The notes beneath the pieces were generated by a model, which saw nothing but the letters and a program-made list of their open reading frames with translations, ran no database searches and was not told the DNA's origin. From positions 1 through 20,218 of the forward strand of contig CBFICS010000022.1 in assembly GCA_965661055.1 (NCBI GenBank): DNA of 20,218 nucleotides, read 5' to 3'. Of the stretch, positions 7,847-14,424 are shown in pieces. Made by a program: the position numbers and the translations under genes. The number at the start of each line of letters is the position of its first letter. Position 1 is the first letter of the stretch. Source of the DNA: CBFHSF01 sp965661055 (lineage in GTDB: Bacteria > Bacteroidota > Bacteroidia > Flavobacteriales > Schleiferiaceae).

Positions 7847-8247
7847 GGTTTACGAATCAAAGACATGATGGTTCCTACCTTGCCTAATAGATTCAACTGT
7901 TCACCTTCCATACTAAAATTGGATACTCCTCCTAAGGCCTTTAAAAAAGAATCTCCGGTTTCACCCGGACACAATTTGCGTTGACTTGCCAAATTTGAAA
8001 TGGAAATTTCGCCGGTTGGATCTGCCGAAAATGGACCCGTGAAATTATTACAACCGTCAAATCCAGAGACGGCGCCATCACTCATAAAGTTTAGAAACGG
8101 AAGACCGTTTGTATAATTAGATAAATCAACCCCATTAAGACTCTTTAACTGCCAAACTGTATTAATCAATGAATTGTATTGAGTTATTTTTGAACTTGAT
8201 CCGCAGCTTAGTATTAAGGCGGTACAAGCAAGGGCAAAAAATCTCAT
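7843..8247 (-). CDS. META-domain lipoprotein (HslJ-like)
   Basis: A 134-residue protein with a lipoprotein signal ending in the lipobox LILSC, with cysteine at residue 15. It is followed by one META domain, the fold also found in E. coli HslJ. The domain shows the opening NTVWQLKSLNGVDL, the central SDGAVSGFDGCNNFTG with its conserved glycine-cysteine-asparagine, and a closing segment ending GKVGTIMSL. META domains occur in envelope and stress-related proteins, but their biochemical role is unclear, so none is assigned. The protein should be anchored in the envelope. The stop codon overlaps the start of the cyclo-ligase gene (ATGA), so the two are probably translated together, with META as the first gene of the 8247-to-5554 operon. 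Confidence 0.85.
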   Translation of the reverse strand: MRFFALACTALILSCGSSSKITQYNSLINTVWQLKSLNGVDLSNYTNGLPFLNFMSDGAVSGFDGCNNFTGPFSADPTGEISISNLASQRKLCPGETGDSFLKALGGVSNFSMEGEQLNLLGKVGTIMSLIRKP

Positions 8248-8269
8248 GGCAATTTGAATTGGTTATTCT

Positions 8270-8277
8270 TAAAGGTA
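8270..8277 (-). promoter_or_regulatory. Possible -7 box for the META-led operon
   Basis: The minus strand reads TACCTTTA, one mismatch from TAnnTTTG, 22 bases before the META start codon and just after the upstream terminator. The -33 region is T-rich without a clear TTTG at the right spacing. Support comes mainly from position. Confidence 0.3.
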
Positions 8278-8292
8278 AGTTTTTTTATACAA

Positions 8293-8321
8293 CAAAAAAA
8301 AGCAAACCTTTGGCTGCTTTT
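8293..8321 (-). terminator. Intrinsic terminator after the propeller lipoprotein gene
   Basis: On the minus strand AAAGCAGCC, a short AAA loop and GGTTTGCTTT form a stem of about nine pairs with one bulged T and a G-T pair. TTTTTTTTGTTG follows. It lies about 90 bases beyond the stop codon at 8414 and separates that gene from the META-led operon. Confidence 0.65.
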
Positions 8322-8413
8322 CAAGATTAGGTTAGTCTGCTTGTAACAGAGGACCCTCATCGTTTCAGGGTACAAATTAGATAAAATAAAGATTTCTTCC
8401 AAAAAGATAAATC

Positions 8414-9499
8414 TTAACAGCCCCAGTTTTTTTTCATTTCTACATATCCTCTTTCTCCGTAGGTGTAAACTCCATTTTTTCCACCCATCCATAATTGCCC
8501 GAATTCATCCTCGTAAATAGATTCAACGGTTTCTAGGTGCATTCCTTCTAATGGGCCTTGGTTAAAGACTTTTTCATATTCAACTTTATATAAGCCATTT
8601 TCACTTGTGCTATACCAAACTCTACCTTTTGAATCTTCAAAAATTTCTGTTATCCATTGATTTTTTCTGCCACAGTGTAAGGGGAGGGCGGTTAATTCTA
8701 TACCTTGAACTTGGAAGATTTCACCCTTATTATTGGCTACAAAAAGGTTTTCATTTTGTCCTGCTTTTACCAGTGTAAAGTCTTTTTGGGATCCAATTTT
8801 TTTAAACTGTACGCCATCATATTTATACAATCCATGATTTTCTATGGTCATCCAAAGATTGCCTTTAGGGTCTTCAGCTAAAGAGAGAATATTGCAATCT
8901 TCTAATTGTGGAATTTTTTTCTCAGTAAACTGGTTGCCGTCAAAGTAGCAAAGACCCTTGGAGGTAGTGGCCCAAATGGTTCCGTTTTTTCCTTTTACCA
9001 AACCCGAAACCGCATTATCAGGAAGACCTTGTTCAACAGTGTAAAGAACGAACCCGGTTACCTGATACAGCATAACTCCCACGTCAGTGGAAACCCAAAT
9101 TTTACCTTCATTATCTTCAATGATTCCGGTTACATTATTGGCAGAAAATCCGTTTTGATCATTGTGGTAGTGATAGTCAGAGTAGGTTTTGTAATATTGA
9201 GGAACACTGCCCATATACTTACAAATACCCAATCCGTTGGTGCCGAACCAGATGTTTTTTTGTCGATCTTTATAGATGAAAGTCACCTGCTCCATTATCG
9301 GAGCATCGTCTGGTTCTAAAGAATCTTGAGCACGAGTTAAAATATTAAATTCTGCTTTTGTGATAGGACCGTTTAACAGTTCTCTTGCAGAGACGTTTTC
9401 AGCTTCTGCGATAACCTGTGTAGAGTTGTCTTGCGAGCGACATGACGACGACATAAAAAAGCAAAAAAGCATTGGGGCAACGAAATAAGTAGATTTCAT
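8414..9499 (-). CDS. Seven-bladed Reg_prop beta-propeller lipoprotein
   Basis: A 361-residue protein with a lipoprotein-type signal (FFMSSSC, cysteine 20) and a polar linker. Seven repeats of the two-component-regulator propeller (Reg_prop) type follow. Blades start near residues 70, 121, 162, 202, 240, 281 and 323, with the form (I/V)xED-xxGxxW-xxTxxGLxxY. The fifth, around 240-265, is degenerate. Reg_prop repeats normally form the periplasmic ligand-sensing part of hybrid two-component systems. Here there is no Y_Y_Y domain, membrane helix, kinase or regulator after the propeller: the chain ends 10 residues past blade seven, at a cysteine. It should be a stand-alone periplasm-facing sensor or binding protein. 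It is divergent from a membrane-bound winged-helix regulator 128 bases away, which makes a functional pair likely but unproven. Confidence 0.88.
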   Translation of the reverse strand: MKSTYFVAPMLFCFFMSSSCRSQDNSTQVIAEAENVSARELLNGPITKAEFNILTRAQDSLEPDDAPIMEQVTFIYKDRQKNIWFGTNGLGICKYMGSVPQYYKTYSDYHYHNDQNGFSANNVTGIIEDNEGKIWVSTDVGVMLYQVTGFVLYTVEQGLPDNAVSGLVKGKNGTIWATTSKGLCYFDGNQFTEKKIPQLEDCNILSLAEDPKGNLWMTIENHGLYKYDGVQFKKIGSQKDFTLVKAGQNENLFVANNKGEIFQVQGIELTALPLHCGRKNQWITEIFEDSKGRVWYSTSENGLYKVEYEKVFNQGPLEGMHLETVESIYEDEFGQLWMGGKNGVYTYGERGYVEMKKNWGC

Positions 9500-9561
9500 A
9501 ACGAATGTTTTTGGTTATGGATGAAAATTACAACCTCGCTTATTTTTAATGAGTTAAGCAG

Positions 9562-9590
9562 TGTAAATTTATGTAAATTGACCTGTAAAG
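9562..9590. promoter_or_regulatory. Three TGTAAA direct repeats, candidate operator for the winged-helix regulator
   Basis: TGTAAATT (9562-9569), TGTAAATT (9572-9579) and TGTAAAG (9584-9590) lie in tandem with starts 10 and 12 bases apart, close to one helical turn. OmpR/PhoB-type winged-helix proteins usually bind such head-to-tail repeats. The cluster sits in the shared upstream region of the propeller and regulator genes, 26 bases before the regulator's -7 box. The link to this regulator is inference. Confidence 0.55.
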
Positions 9591-9615
9591 TATTTTAGAA
9601 TAACCATTAATGACC

Positions 9616-9623
9616 TAGATTTG
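9616..9623 (+). promoter_or_regulatory. -7 box of the membrane-bound regulator gene
   Basis: TAGATTTG matches the Bacteroidota -7 consensus TAnnTTTG exactly. A TTTT lies 19 bases upstream (9593-9596) at the -33 position, one base off TTTG. Only four bases separate the box from the ATG at 9628, so transcription may begin at or next to the start codon. Confidence 0.6.
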
Positions 9624-9627
9624 TGAG

Positions 9628-10500
9628 ATGAAACGCGGACTTTACACATGTTTTGTAATCTCTATGCTAACCTTTGCTTTTTCGCAGGTTCAGGGACAAA
9701 GCTATTCTGAGAAACAATTTTTAACCACCATGCGGGCCCTCGGGCACGAAGTTTTGTTGGGCACTAACGATTCTACCTCTAGAGTGATGCCCGTGCAAAA
9801 TAATACTGGGGTATACTTTATTTCATTTGAAAATCCCGTTCAATTATATCCAGAAGAATTGGTGAAAACCATTGACTCGGTACTGATGCGGTCTAACCTA
9901 GGAAACCAATATGTGCTTGAGGTGGTAACAGCTGCAGACAGTCAGGTGGTTTACAGTTATTCAAAAACCGGGAATGCCTACACCGATTTAATTCCTTGTC
10001 GAGGAAGGGAAATTCCCTTAGATAATTACTTTCTCAGGTTTACAAGAAAGGAGCCTATAATTGAATCACATTTTGCTTCTGATGTACAGGTAGAGAAAGA
10101 AACAAATACTACTTGGGCAATACTCTTGCTGATTGTCATTCTATTCGCAGGACTGGTTTATTACTGGATGTCTACGCGTAGAGCAAAAAATCAAAATACC
10201 ATTGTCATGGGAAGGTTTTCCTTCAATCCCATTGAACAGAGTCTAACCCTTGAAAAAACCACAATAGAACTGTCTAATAAGGAGTCTGAGCTTCTTAAAC
10301 TTTTATACTCTCGGGTAAATGAAACTGTAGAAAGAGATGAAATACTAAATGTTGTTTGGGGCGATGAAGGAGATTATATTGGAAGAACCCTGGATGTTTT
10401 CATTTCTAAATTGCGTAAAAAGCTTTTGGCAGATGATACGATCAAAATTCTTAACAGCCGTGGCGTGGGATATAAATTAGTCATTGGCAGTGCTAGTTAA
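9628..10500 (+). CDS. Membrane-anchored winged-helix transcription regulator with periplasmic N-terminal domain
   Basis: A 290-residue protein with an unusual order of parts. A signal peptide (1-24, ending near VQGQ) is followed by an extracytoplasmic domain of about 135 residues (25-160), one membrane helix (163-181), a basic stop-transfer segment (STRRAK) and a C-terminal OmpR/PhoB-type winged helix (193-286). The recognition-helix region is RTLDVFISKLRKKL and the wing ends NSRGVGYKL. There is no receiver domain. The order is the reverse of ToxR/CadC, which carry the DNA-binding domain first. The periplasmic domain has MRALGHEVLLGTNDSTSRVMP and IPCRGREIP, which I recall as recurring in uncharacterised flavobacterial proteins of this type. 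It likely senses an envelope signal, perhaps via the divergent propeller lipoprotein, and binds DNA while membrane-bound. Target genes are unknown. Confidence 0.85.
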   Translation: MKRGLYTCFVISMLTFAFSQVQGQSYSEKQFLTTMRALGHEVLLGTNDSTSRVMPVQNNTGVYFISFENPVQLYPEELVKTIDSVLMRSNLGNQYVLEVVTAADSQVVYSYSKTGNAYTDLIPCRGREIPLDNYFLRFTRKEPIIESHFASDVQVEKETNTTWAILLLIVILFAGLVYYWMSTRRAKNQNTIVMGRFSFNPIEQSLTLEKTTIELSNKESELLKLLYSRVNETVERDEILNVVWGDEGDYIGRTLDVFISKLRKKLLADDTIKILNSRGVGYKLVIGSAS

Positions 10501-10512
10501 GAGGGTTTTTTA

Positions 10513-10520
10513 CACCTTTG
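10513..10520 (+). promoter_or_regulatory. Possible -7 box for aroA
   Basis: CACCTTTG is one mismatch from TAnnTTTG and lies four bases before the GTG start of aroA. This spacing resembles that seen at the regulator gene upstream and gives aroA a possible promoter of its own. Confidence 0.35.
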
Positions 10521-10524
10521 TTTT

Positions 10525-11736
10525 GTGAAATCAATTATCCAAGCTCCTCCGAGCAAGAGTTTTATGCAAAGGCTTTTGGCAGCTTCATGGCTTGCCCAAG
10601 GTAAAACTACGCTGATAAACCCGGGCAACTCGGCAGATGACCTGGCTGCGTTGGATATTATCAAATCGCTGGGAAGTCAGGTTGTTCAAAAGGACAATAT
10701 CCTTGAAATTGATTCAACAATTCGCAGATTTCCCTTAAGGGTGCATGCCGGTGAGAGCGGACTTTCTTCAAGAATGTTCTCGGTTTTGCTTTCCTCTCTT
10801 GATCGTCCTGTCACCATTTTAGGCGAAGGCACTCTTTTGACGAGAGATTTTTCGCCTTTACGCGAGATTTATGAAGCCGGAAAGGTAGAGTACCAATGGA
10901 ACGATAACCACCTGCCTGTGACCCTTTGCGGACCCATACAACCCGGAGAATTTAATCTAGACGGCAGTCATTCTTCTCAGTTTATCACAGGGCTACTCAT
11001 GATTTTACCCACATTAAAGGGAGATAGTACCGTTGTGGTGAACAATCCCAAATCTGTGGGATATTTAGAAATTACCCTAGAAGTCATGAAGCTATTTGGT
11101 GTGTTGGTAGAGAGAAGTAGTGATTTTACCTTGTTTAGAATAAAGGGAAATCAAAAATATAAAGGTTCAACTATTGAAGTAGAGGCCGACTGGAGTGGAG
11201 GAGCCTTTTTACTAGTGGCTGCAGCCTTGTTAAAAAATCACAGGGTTTCAGGACTCTCTTGGACTTCGGTTCAACCCGATTCTATCATATTAAAAGTCTT
11301 GCAAAAAGCAGGCATGCTACCAAAACGTGAAGAAGGCGGAATTGCCTTTGAAAGTGCAAAATCAAGGGAAATAAGAGTAGACCTTACCCACGCACCTGAT
11401 TTGTTTCCTCCGGTGGTGTTGCTTTCTCTTTTTACTGAAGGTCATCATATTATTTCTGGCGTACACCGTTTACCTGGAAAAGAGTCTGATCGCGGAAACG
11501 TAATGGTAACTGAGTTGTCAAAGTGTGGACAGTCACTATGGATTGACGGAGATGATCTGCATGTTGAAGGAAATCAGCCATTTATTTCTGCCACCACAGA
11601 TTCAAAACGAGACCATAGAATGGCCATGCTTTTGGGATTGGCGAGTAAAATTTCTGGAGTAAAACTAGAGATTGTTGACCCTCAATGTGTTTCAAAGAGT
11701 TTTCCGAATTTTTGGGAGGTCATTGATAAATTGTAA
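10525..11736 (+). CDS. aroA: 3-phosphoshikimate 1-carboxyvinyltransferase (EPSP synthase)
   Basis: A 403-residue EPSP synthase, the sixth step of the shikimate pathway, joining shikimate-3-phosphate and phosphoenolpyruvate. Catalytic and substrate-binding elements are all visible: PPSKSFMQR (Lys11, Ser12, Arg16), GESGLSSRM, DGSHSSQF, the DLFPP segment with its catalytic aspartate, PGKESDRGN (glutamate and arginine), DHRMAM, and the closing CVSKSFPNFW. Length is slightly short, as in many Bacteroidota. The start is GTG at 10525. The next ATG, at codon 14, would remove the catalytic lysine, so GTG is well supported. The gene is 24 bases after the regulator gene and may have its own promoter in that gap. 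Its placement there probably has no regulatory meaning. Confidence 0.95.
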   Translation: MKSIIQAPPSKSFMQRLLAASWLAQGKTTLINPGNSADDLAALDIIKSLGSQVVQKDNILEIDSTIRRFPLRVHAGESGLSSRMFSVLLSSLDRPVTILGEGTLLTRDFSPLREIYEAGKVEYQWNDNHLPVTLCGPIQPGEFNLDGSHSSQFITGLLMILPTLKGDSTVVVNNPKSVGYLEITLEVMKLFGVLVERSSDFTLFRIKGNQKYKGSTIEVEADWSGGAFLLVAAALLKNHRVSGLSWTSVQPDSIILKVLQKAGMLPKREEGGIAFESAKSREIRVDLTHAPDLFPPVVLLSLFTEGHHIISGVHRLPGKESDRGNVMVTELSKCGQSLWIDGDDLHVEGNQPFISATTDSKRDHRMAMLLGLASKISGVKLEIVDPQCVSKSFPNFWEVIDKL

Positions 11737-11795
11737 AAATATCTTTTACGAATAACAGCACAAGATTACCTTGTAGTGAATTTAACTTTATTACC

Positions 11796-13106
11796 ATGAA
11801 AAAACTGCTGACCACCGTACTTCTTTCGATCTTTTCTCTGTCGGTATTTTCACAAAATCTTGAAAAGTTAAACGCATATTTTAATGGATTAGAAGCCAAT
11901 CAAAAATTTATGGGCAGCGTTGCCCTCTATAAGGAGGGTAAACCTTACTATGTCAAAAGTGTTGGGTTTGCTGACGTACAGAGCCAAGAAATCAACGATA
12001 AAAACACGCAGTTTAGAGTAGGTTCAATTTCAAAAACCTTTACGGCAGTTTTGATTTTCAAAGCGGTGGAGGAGGGGAAGCTCTCGGTTGACCAAAGGTT
12101 AGATACTTATTTTCCATCCATTGAAAACGCAAAGACCATCCGATTAAAAAACCTGTTGAATCACAGTTCAGGAATCCACAATTTCACCAACGATTCAATA
12201 TACATGACCTATAATACAGAACCCCATTCTATGGAGGAGATGGTGAAAATTATCGCTGACGCGGGAAGTGAATTTTTACCGGGCCAGAACCACAGTTACA
12301 GCAATTCTAATTACGTTCTTCTCTCTTATATTTTAGAAAAGGTCTATGAAAAGCCTTACGGCGAAATATTGGAAGAGAAGATTTGTAATCCCGCAGGTTT
12401 AGAGAGAACGGAAATGGGGAAGGATATTCAATTGGCAAAAAACCAATGTAATTCCTATCAATTTGCCGGTACCTGGGACCTTCAAACAGAAACGGATCCT
12501 AGCGTCTCTATGGGAGCGGGAGCTGTGATTTCTACTCCTAAGGACTTAGTTAAATTTTTAGAGGCACTTTTTTCATATCAAATAATTACCCAAGATAATG
12601 TGGACAAAATGTGCACCCTGAAATCTGGTTACGGCAGCGGGCTCTTTAGCTTTCCGTTTTACGGAAAAAAGGGATATGGCCACACCGGAGGTATTGATGG
12701 TTTCTCTTCTGTCATGGCCTATTTCCCCGCTGAAAAGGTTGGAATTGCCATAACCTGTAATGGATCTAACTTCAGTAATAATGACATTGCCATCGTATTG
12801 CTAAGTGACATTTTTAATGAGCCATATGAGGTGCCTGACTTTACAGATAAAAGGATAGATAATGCTTTATTAGATCAGTATGTAGGGGTTTACAAAGGCG
12901 ACAATTTTCCACTTGATATTACCGTGACTAGAGGAGATGGGGTTCTGATTGCGAAAGCTACCAACCAGCCATCTTTTACTTTAGAATCCATTTCTGTAAC
13001 TGAATTTATCTTCAAACCTGCTGGACTCACTCTAATTTTTAATTCAAAGAAAGGAGAAATGGTCCTTAAACAAGGAATGGGAGAATACACTTTAATTAAG
13101 CAGTAA
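11796..13106 (+). CDS. Secreted serine hydrolase, class C beta-lactamase family
   Basis: A 436-residue protein with a signal peptide (MKKLLTTVLLSIFSLSVFSQ) and a class C beta-lactamase/DD-peptidase fold. The SxxK motif is S77-I-S-K80, the YxN motif Y168-S-N170, and the third motif is H296-T-G-G, as in many esterase- or peptidase-like family members instead of KTG. Residues after about 350 form a small beta-rich C-terminal domain, similar to the DUF3471/lipocalin-like tails of this group. These proteins cleave peptide, ester or lactam bonds outside the cytoplasm. The HTGG form suggests a general serine hydrolase and not a true beta-lactamase. One base separates its stop from the next gene, so it leads a three-gene transcript with the oxidoreductase and DUF1801 protein. 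Confidence 0.88.
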   Translation: MKKLLTTVLLSIFSLSVFSQNLEKLNAYFNGLEANQKFMGSVALYKEGKPYYVKSVGFADVQSQEINDKNTQFRVGSISKTFTAVLIFKAVEEGKLSVDQRLDTYFPSIENAKTIRLKNLLNHSSGIHNFTNDSIYMTYNTEPHSMEEMVKIIADAGSEFLPGQNHSYSNSNYVLLSYILEKVYEKPYGEILEEKICNPAGLERTEMGKDIQLAKNQCNSYQFAGTWDLQTETDPSVSMGAGAVISTPKDLVKFLEALFSYQIITQDNVDKMCTLKSGYGSGLFSFPFYGKKGYGHTGGIDGFSSVMAYFPAEKVGIAITCNGSNFSNNDIAIVLLSDIFNEPYEVPDFTDKRIDNALLDQYVGVYKGDNFPLDITVTRGDGVLIAKATNQPSFTLESISVTEFIFKPAGLTLIFNSKKGEMVLKQGMGEYTLIKQ

Positions 13107-13107
13107 G

Positions 13108-14070
13108 ATGAAAGCTGTAACGAGAACAAAATACGGAGACTCTTCCGTTTTAAAACTTCGTGAAATTCCCATTCCTCCTGTAAAGTCTAATCAGATTCTA
13201 GTAAAGGTTAAGGCCACCACCATTAACAGAACTGACGGAGGAATTTTGACGGGGAAGCCTTATTTAATTAGAGCTTTTGTGGGATTAACTCGCCCTAGAG
13301 ATTTAGTGCCCGGAACCGATTTTGCGGGAGTGGTTGAAGCCGTAGGTTTAAACGTCCAGAAGTTCAAGGTAGGCGATAAGATCTGGGGGCTCAATGACAA
13401 TGGCTTATCCTCTCACGCAGAATATATGGTCATTGACAGCGACAAACCCATGGCCAGAATTCCAGAGTCTATTTCATTTAAAGAAGCCGCCGCCTCTGCC
13501 GAAGGAGCTCATTATGCAAGAAATTTCATCAATAAGGTAAAGATTAAACCCGGTGATAAGATTTTGGTAAATGGGGCTACAGGAGCAATAGGTTCTGCCG
13601 CTTTACAGATGTTAAAAGAAATGGGGGCAGAGGTAATTGCTGTTTGTGCCGGCACGCATTTTGACCGCATCAAGGCCTTGGGGGCTGACCATTTGATCGA
13701 TTACCAAAAAGAAGATTTTACCCAAAGAAACGAAAGGTATTCATTTGTATTTGATGCCGTAGGCAAGAGTACTTTTGGAGCTTGTAAACCTCTCTTAGAA
13801 GATAGTGGCACTTATATTTCCTCGGAATTAGGTCCTCGGGCAGAAAACCCTTTTTTAGCCATAACCACTCCGCTCTTTAGTAATAAAAAAGTGCGATTCC
13901 CGTTACCCGTTGGACTTCAAGAGAGTCTAGACTTTACGCATGACCTTTTGAGTAGAGGTAAATTTAAGCCTTTGATTGATAAAGAAGTTCCCCTTAATGC
14001 CGTTCATAGTGGTTATGACTATATGATGTCTGGCGAAAAAATCGGAAATATTATTTTGAGTATAGAGTAA
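13108..14070 (+). CDS. MDR-family NAD(P)-dependent oxidoreductase (quinone-oxidoreductase-like)
   Basis: A 320-residue medium-chain dehydrogenase/reductase. The N-terminal GroES-like domain shows PGTDFAGVVEAVG (68-80) and FKVGDKIWGL (86-95). The Rossmann domain opens with NGATGAIGSAALQM (155-168), a GxxGxxG-type nucleotide loop, followed by DHLIDYQKEDF and the FDAVG block. The cysteine and histidine ligands of the catalytic and structural zincs are absent, so it belongs to the zinc-free quinone-oxidoreductase side of the family, usually NADPH-linked enzymes acting on quinones or enones. The true substrate is unknown. It begins one base after the serine hydrolase stop, and its TAA overlaps the next ATG by one base (TAATG). 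Confidence 0.9.
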   Translation: MKAVTRTKYGDSSVLKLREIPIPPVKSNQILVKVKATTINRTDGGILTGKPYLIRAFVGLTRPRDLVPGTDFAGVVEAVGLNVQKFKVGDKIWGLNDNGLSSHAEYMVIDSDKPMARIPESISFKEAAASAEGAHYARNFINKVKIKPGDKILVNGATGAIGSAALQMLKEMGAEVIAVCAGTHFDRIKALGADHLIDYQKEDFTQRNERYSFVFDAVGKSTFGACKPLLEDSGTYISSELGPRAENPFLAITTPLFSNKKVRFPLPVGLQESLDFTHDLLSRGKFKPLIDKEVPLNAVHSGYDYMMSGEKIGNIILSIE

Positions 14071-14423
14071 TGGATGATTTTAAAAAATACTGTCAAGGCC
14101 GCCCTAGTGAAGTGATAGAACGTTTACAAGCGTTAAGGGCCTTGGTTTTAGAAAGTGTGCCAGAAGCCCAAGAGTCTATTTCTTATGAAATGCCTGCCTT
14201 TAAGTACTTAAGTAAGCCCCTCGTTTATTTTGGAGCCTTTAAAAATCACATTGGCGTTTACGCCACCCCCACAACGCATTCACAATTTGTCGATCAACTG
14301 GCACCTTATAAAACCGGAAAGGGGTCGGTTCAATTTAAAAATGACCAACCCCTACCGTTAAAATTAATACGATCTATGATACTCATTAAGAGGAAAGAGA
14401 TCGCGGCTTCCGTAAGAAAATAA
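14070..14423 (+). CDS. DUF1801 (YdhG-like) protein
   Basis: A 117-residue cytoplasmic protein matching the DUF1801/YdhG family. The marks are the early helical region ERLQALRALVLESVPEAQESISYEMPAFKY, then KPLVYFGAFKNHIGVYATP, and the closing GKGSVQFKNDQPLPLKLIRSMILIKRKE. Family members are small single-domain proteins. Bacillus YdhG (FrataxinB-like) has been linked to iron handling, but most members have no tested role, so none is given here. It overlaps the upstream oxidoreductase by one base, which implies coupled translation. Its stop is one base from the stop of the convergent ABC-F gene, and no terminator is seen between them. Confidence 0.85.
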   Translation: MDDFKKYCQGRPSEVIERLQALRALVLESVPEAQESISYEMPAFKYLSKPLVYFGAFKNHIGVYATPTTHSQFVDQLAPYKTGKGSVQFKNDQPLPLKLIRSMILIKRKEIAASVRK

Positions 14424-14424
14424 C

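Noticed and set aside
8244..8492. 82-codon minus-strand frame
   Set aside because: Its start lies inside the propeller gene in another frame and it runs through the terminator region. The composition is lysine- and phenylalanine-rich, as expected of translated AT-rich spacer.
8906..9319. 137-codon plus-strand frame
   Set aside because: Antisense to the propeller gene, which has seven clear repeats. The opposite-strand protein has no recognisable domain.
11733..11749. Hairpin GTAAAA/TTTTAC after aroA
   Set aside because: Only six AT pairs and no U-tract, so it is too weak to be called a terminator.
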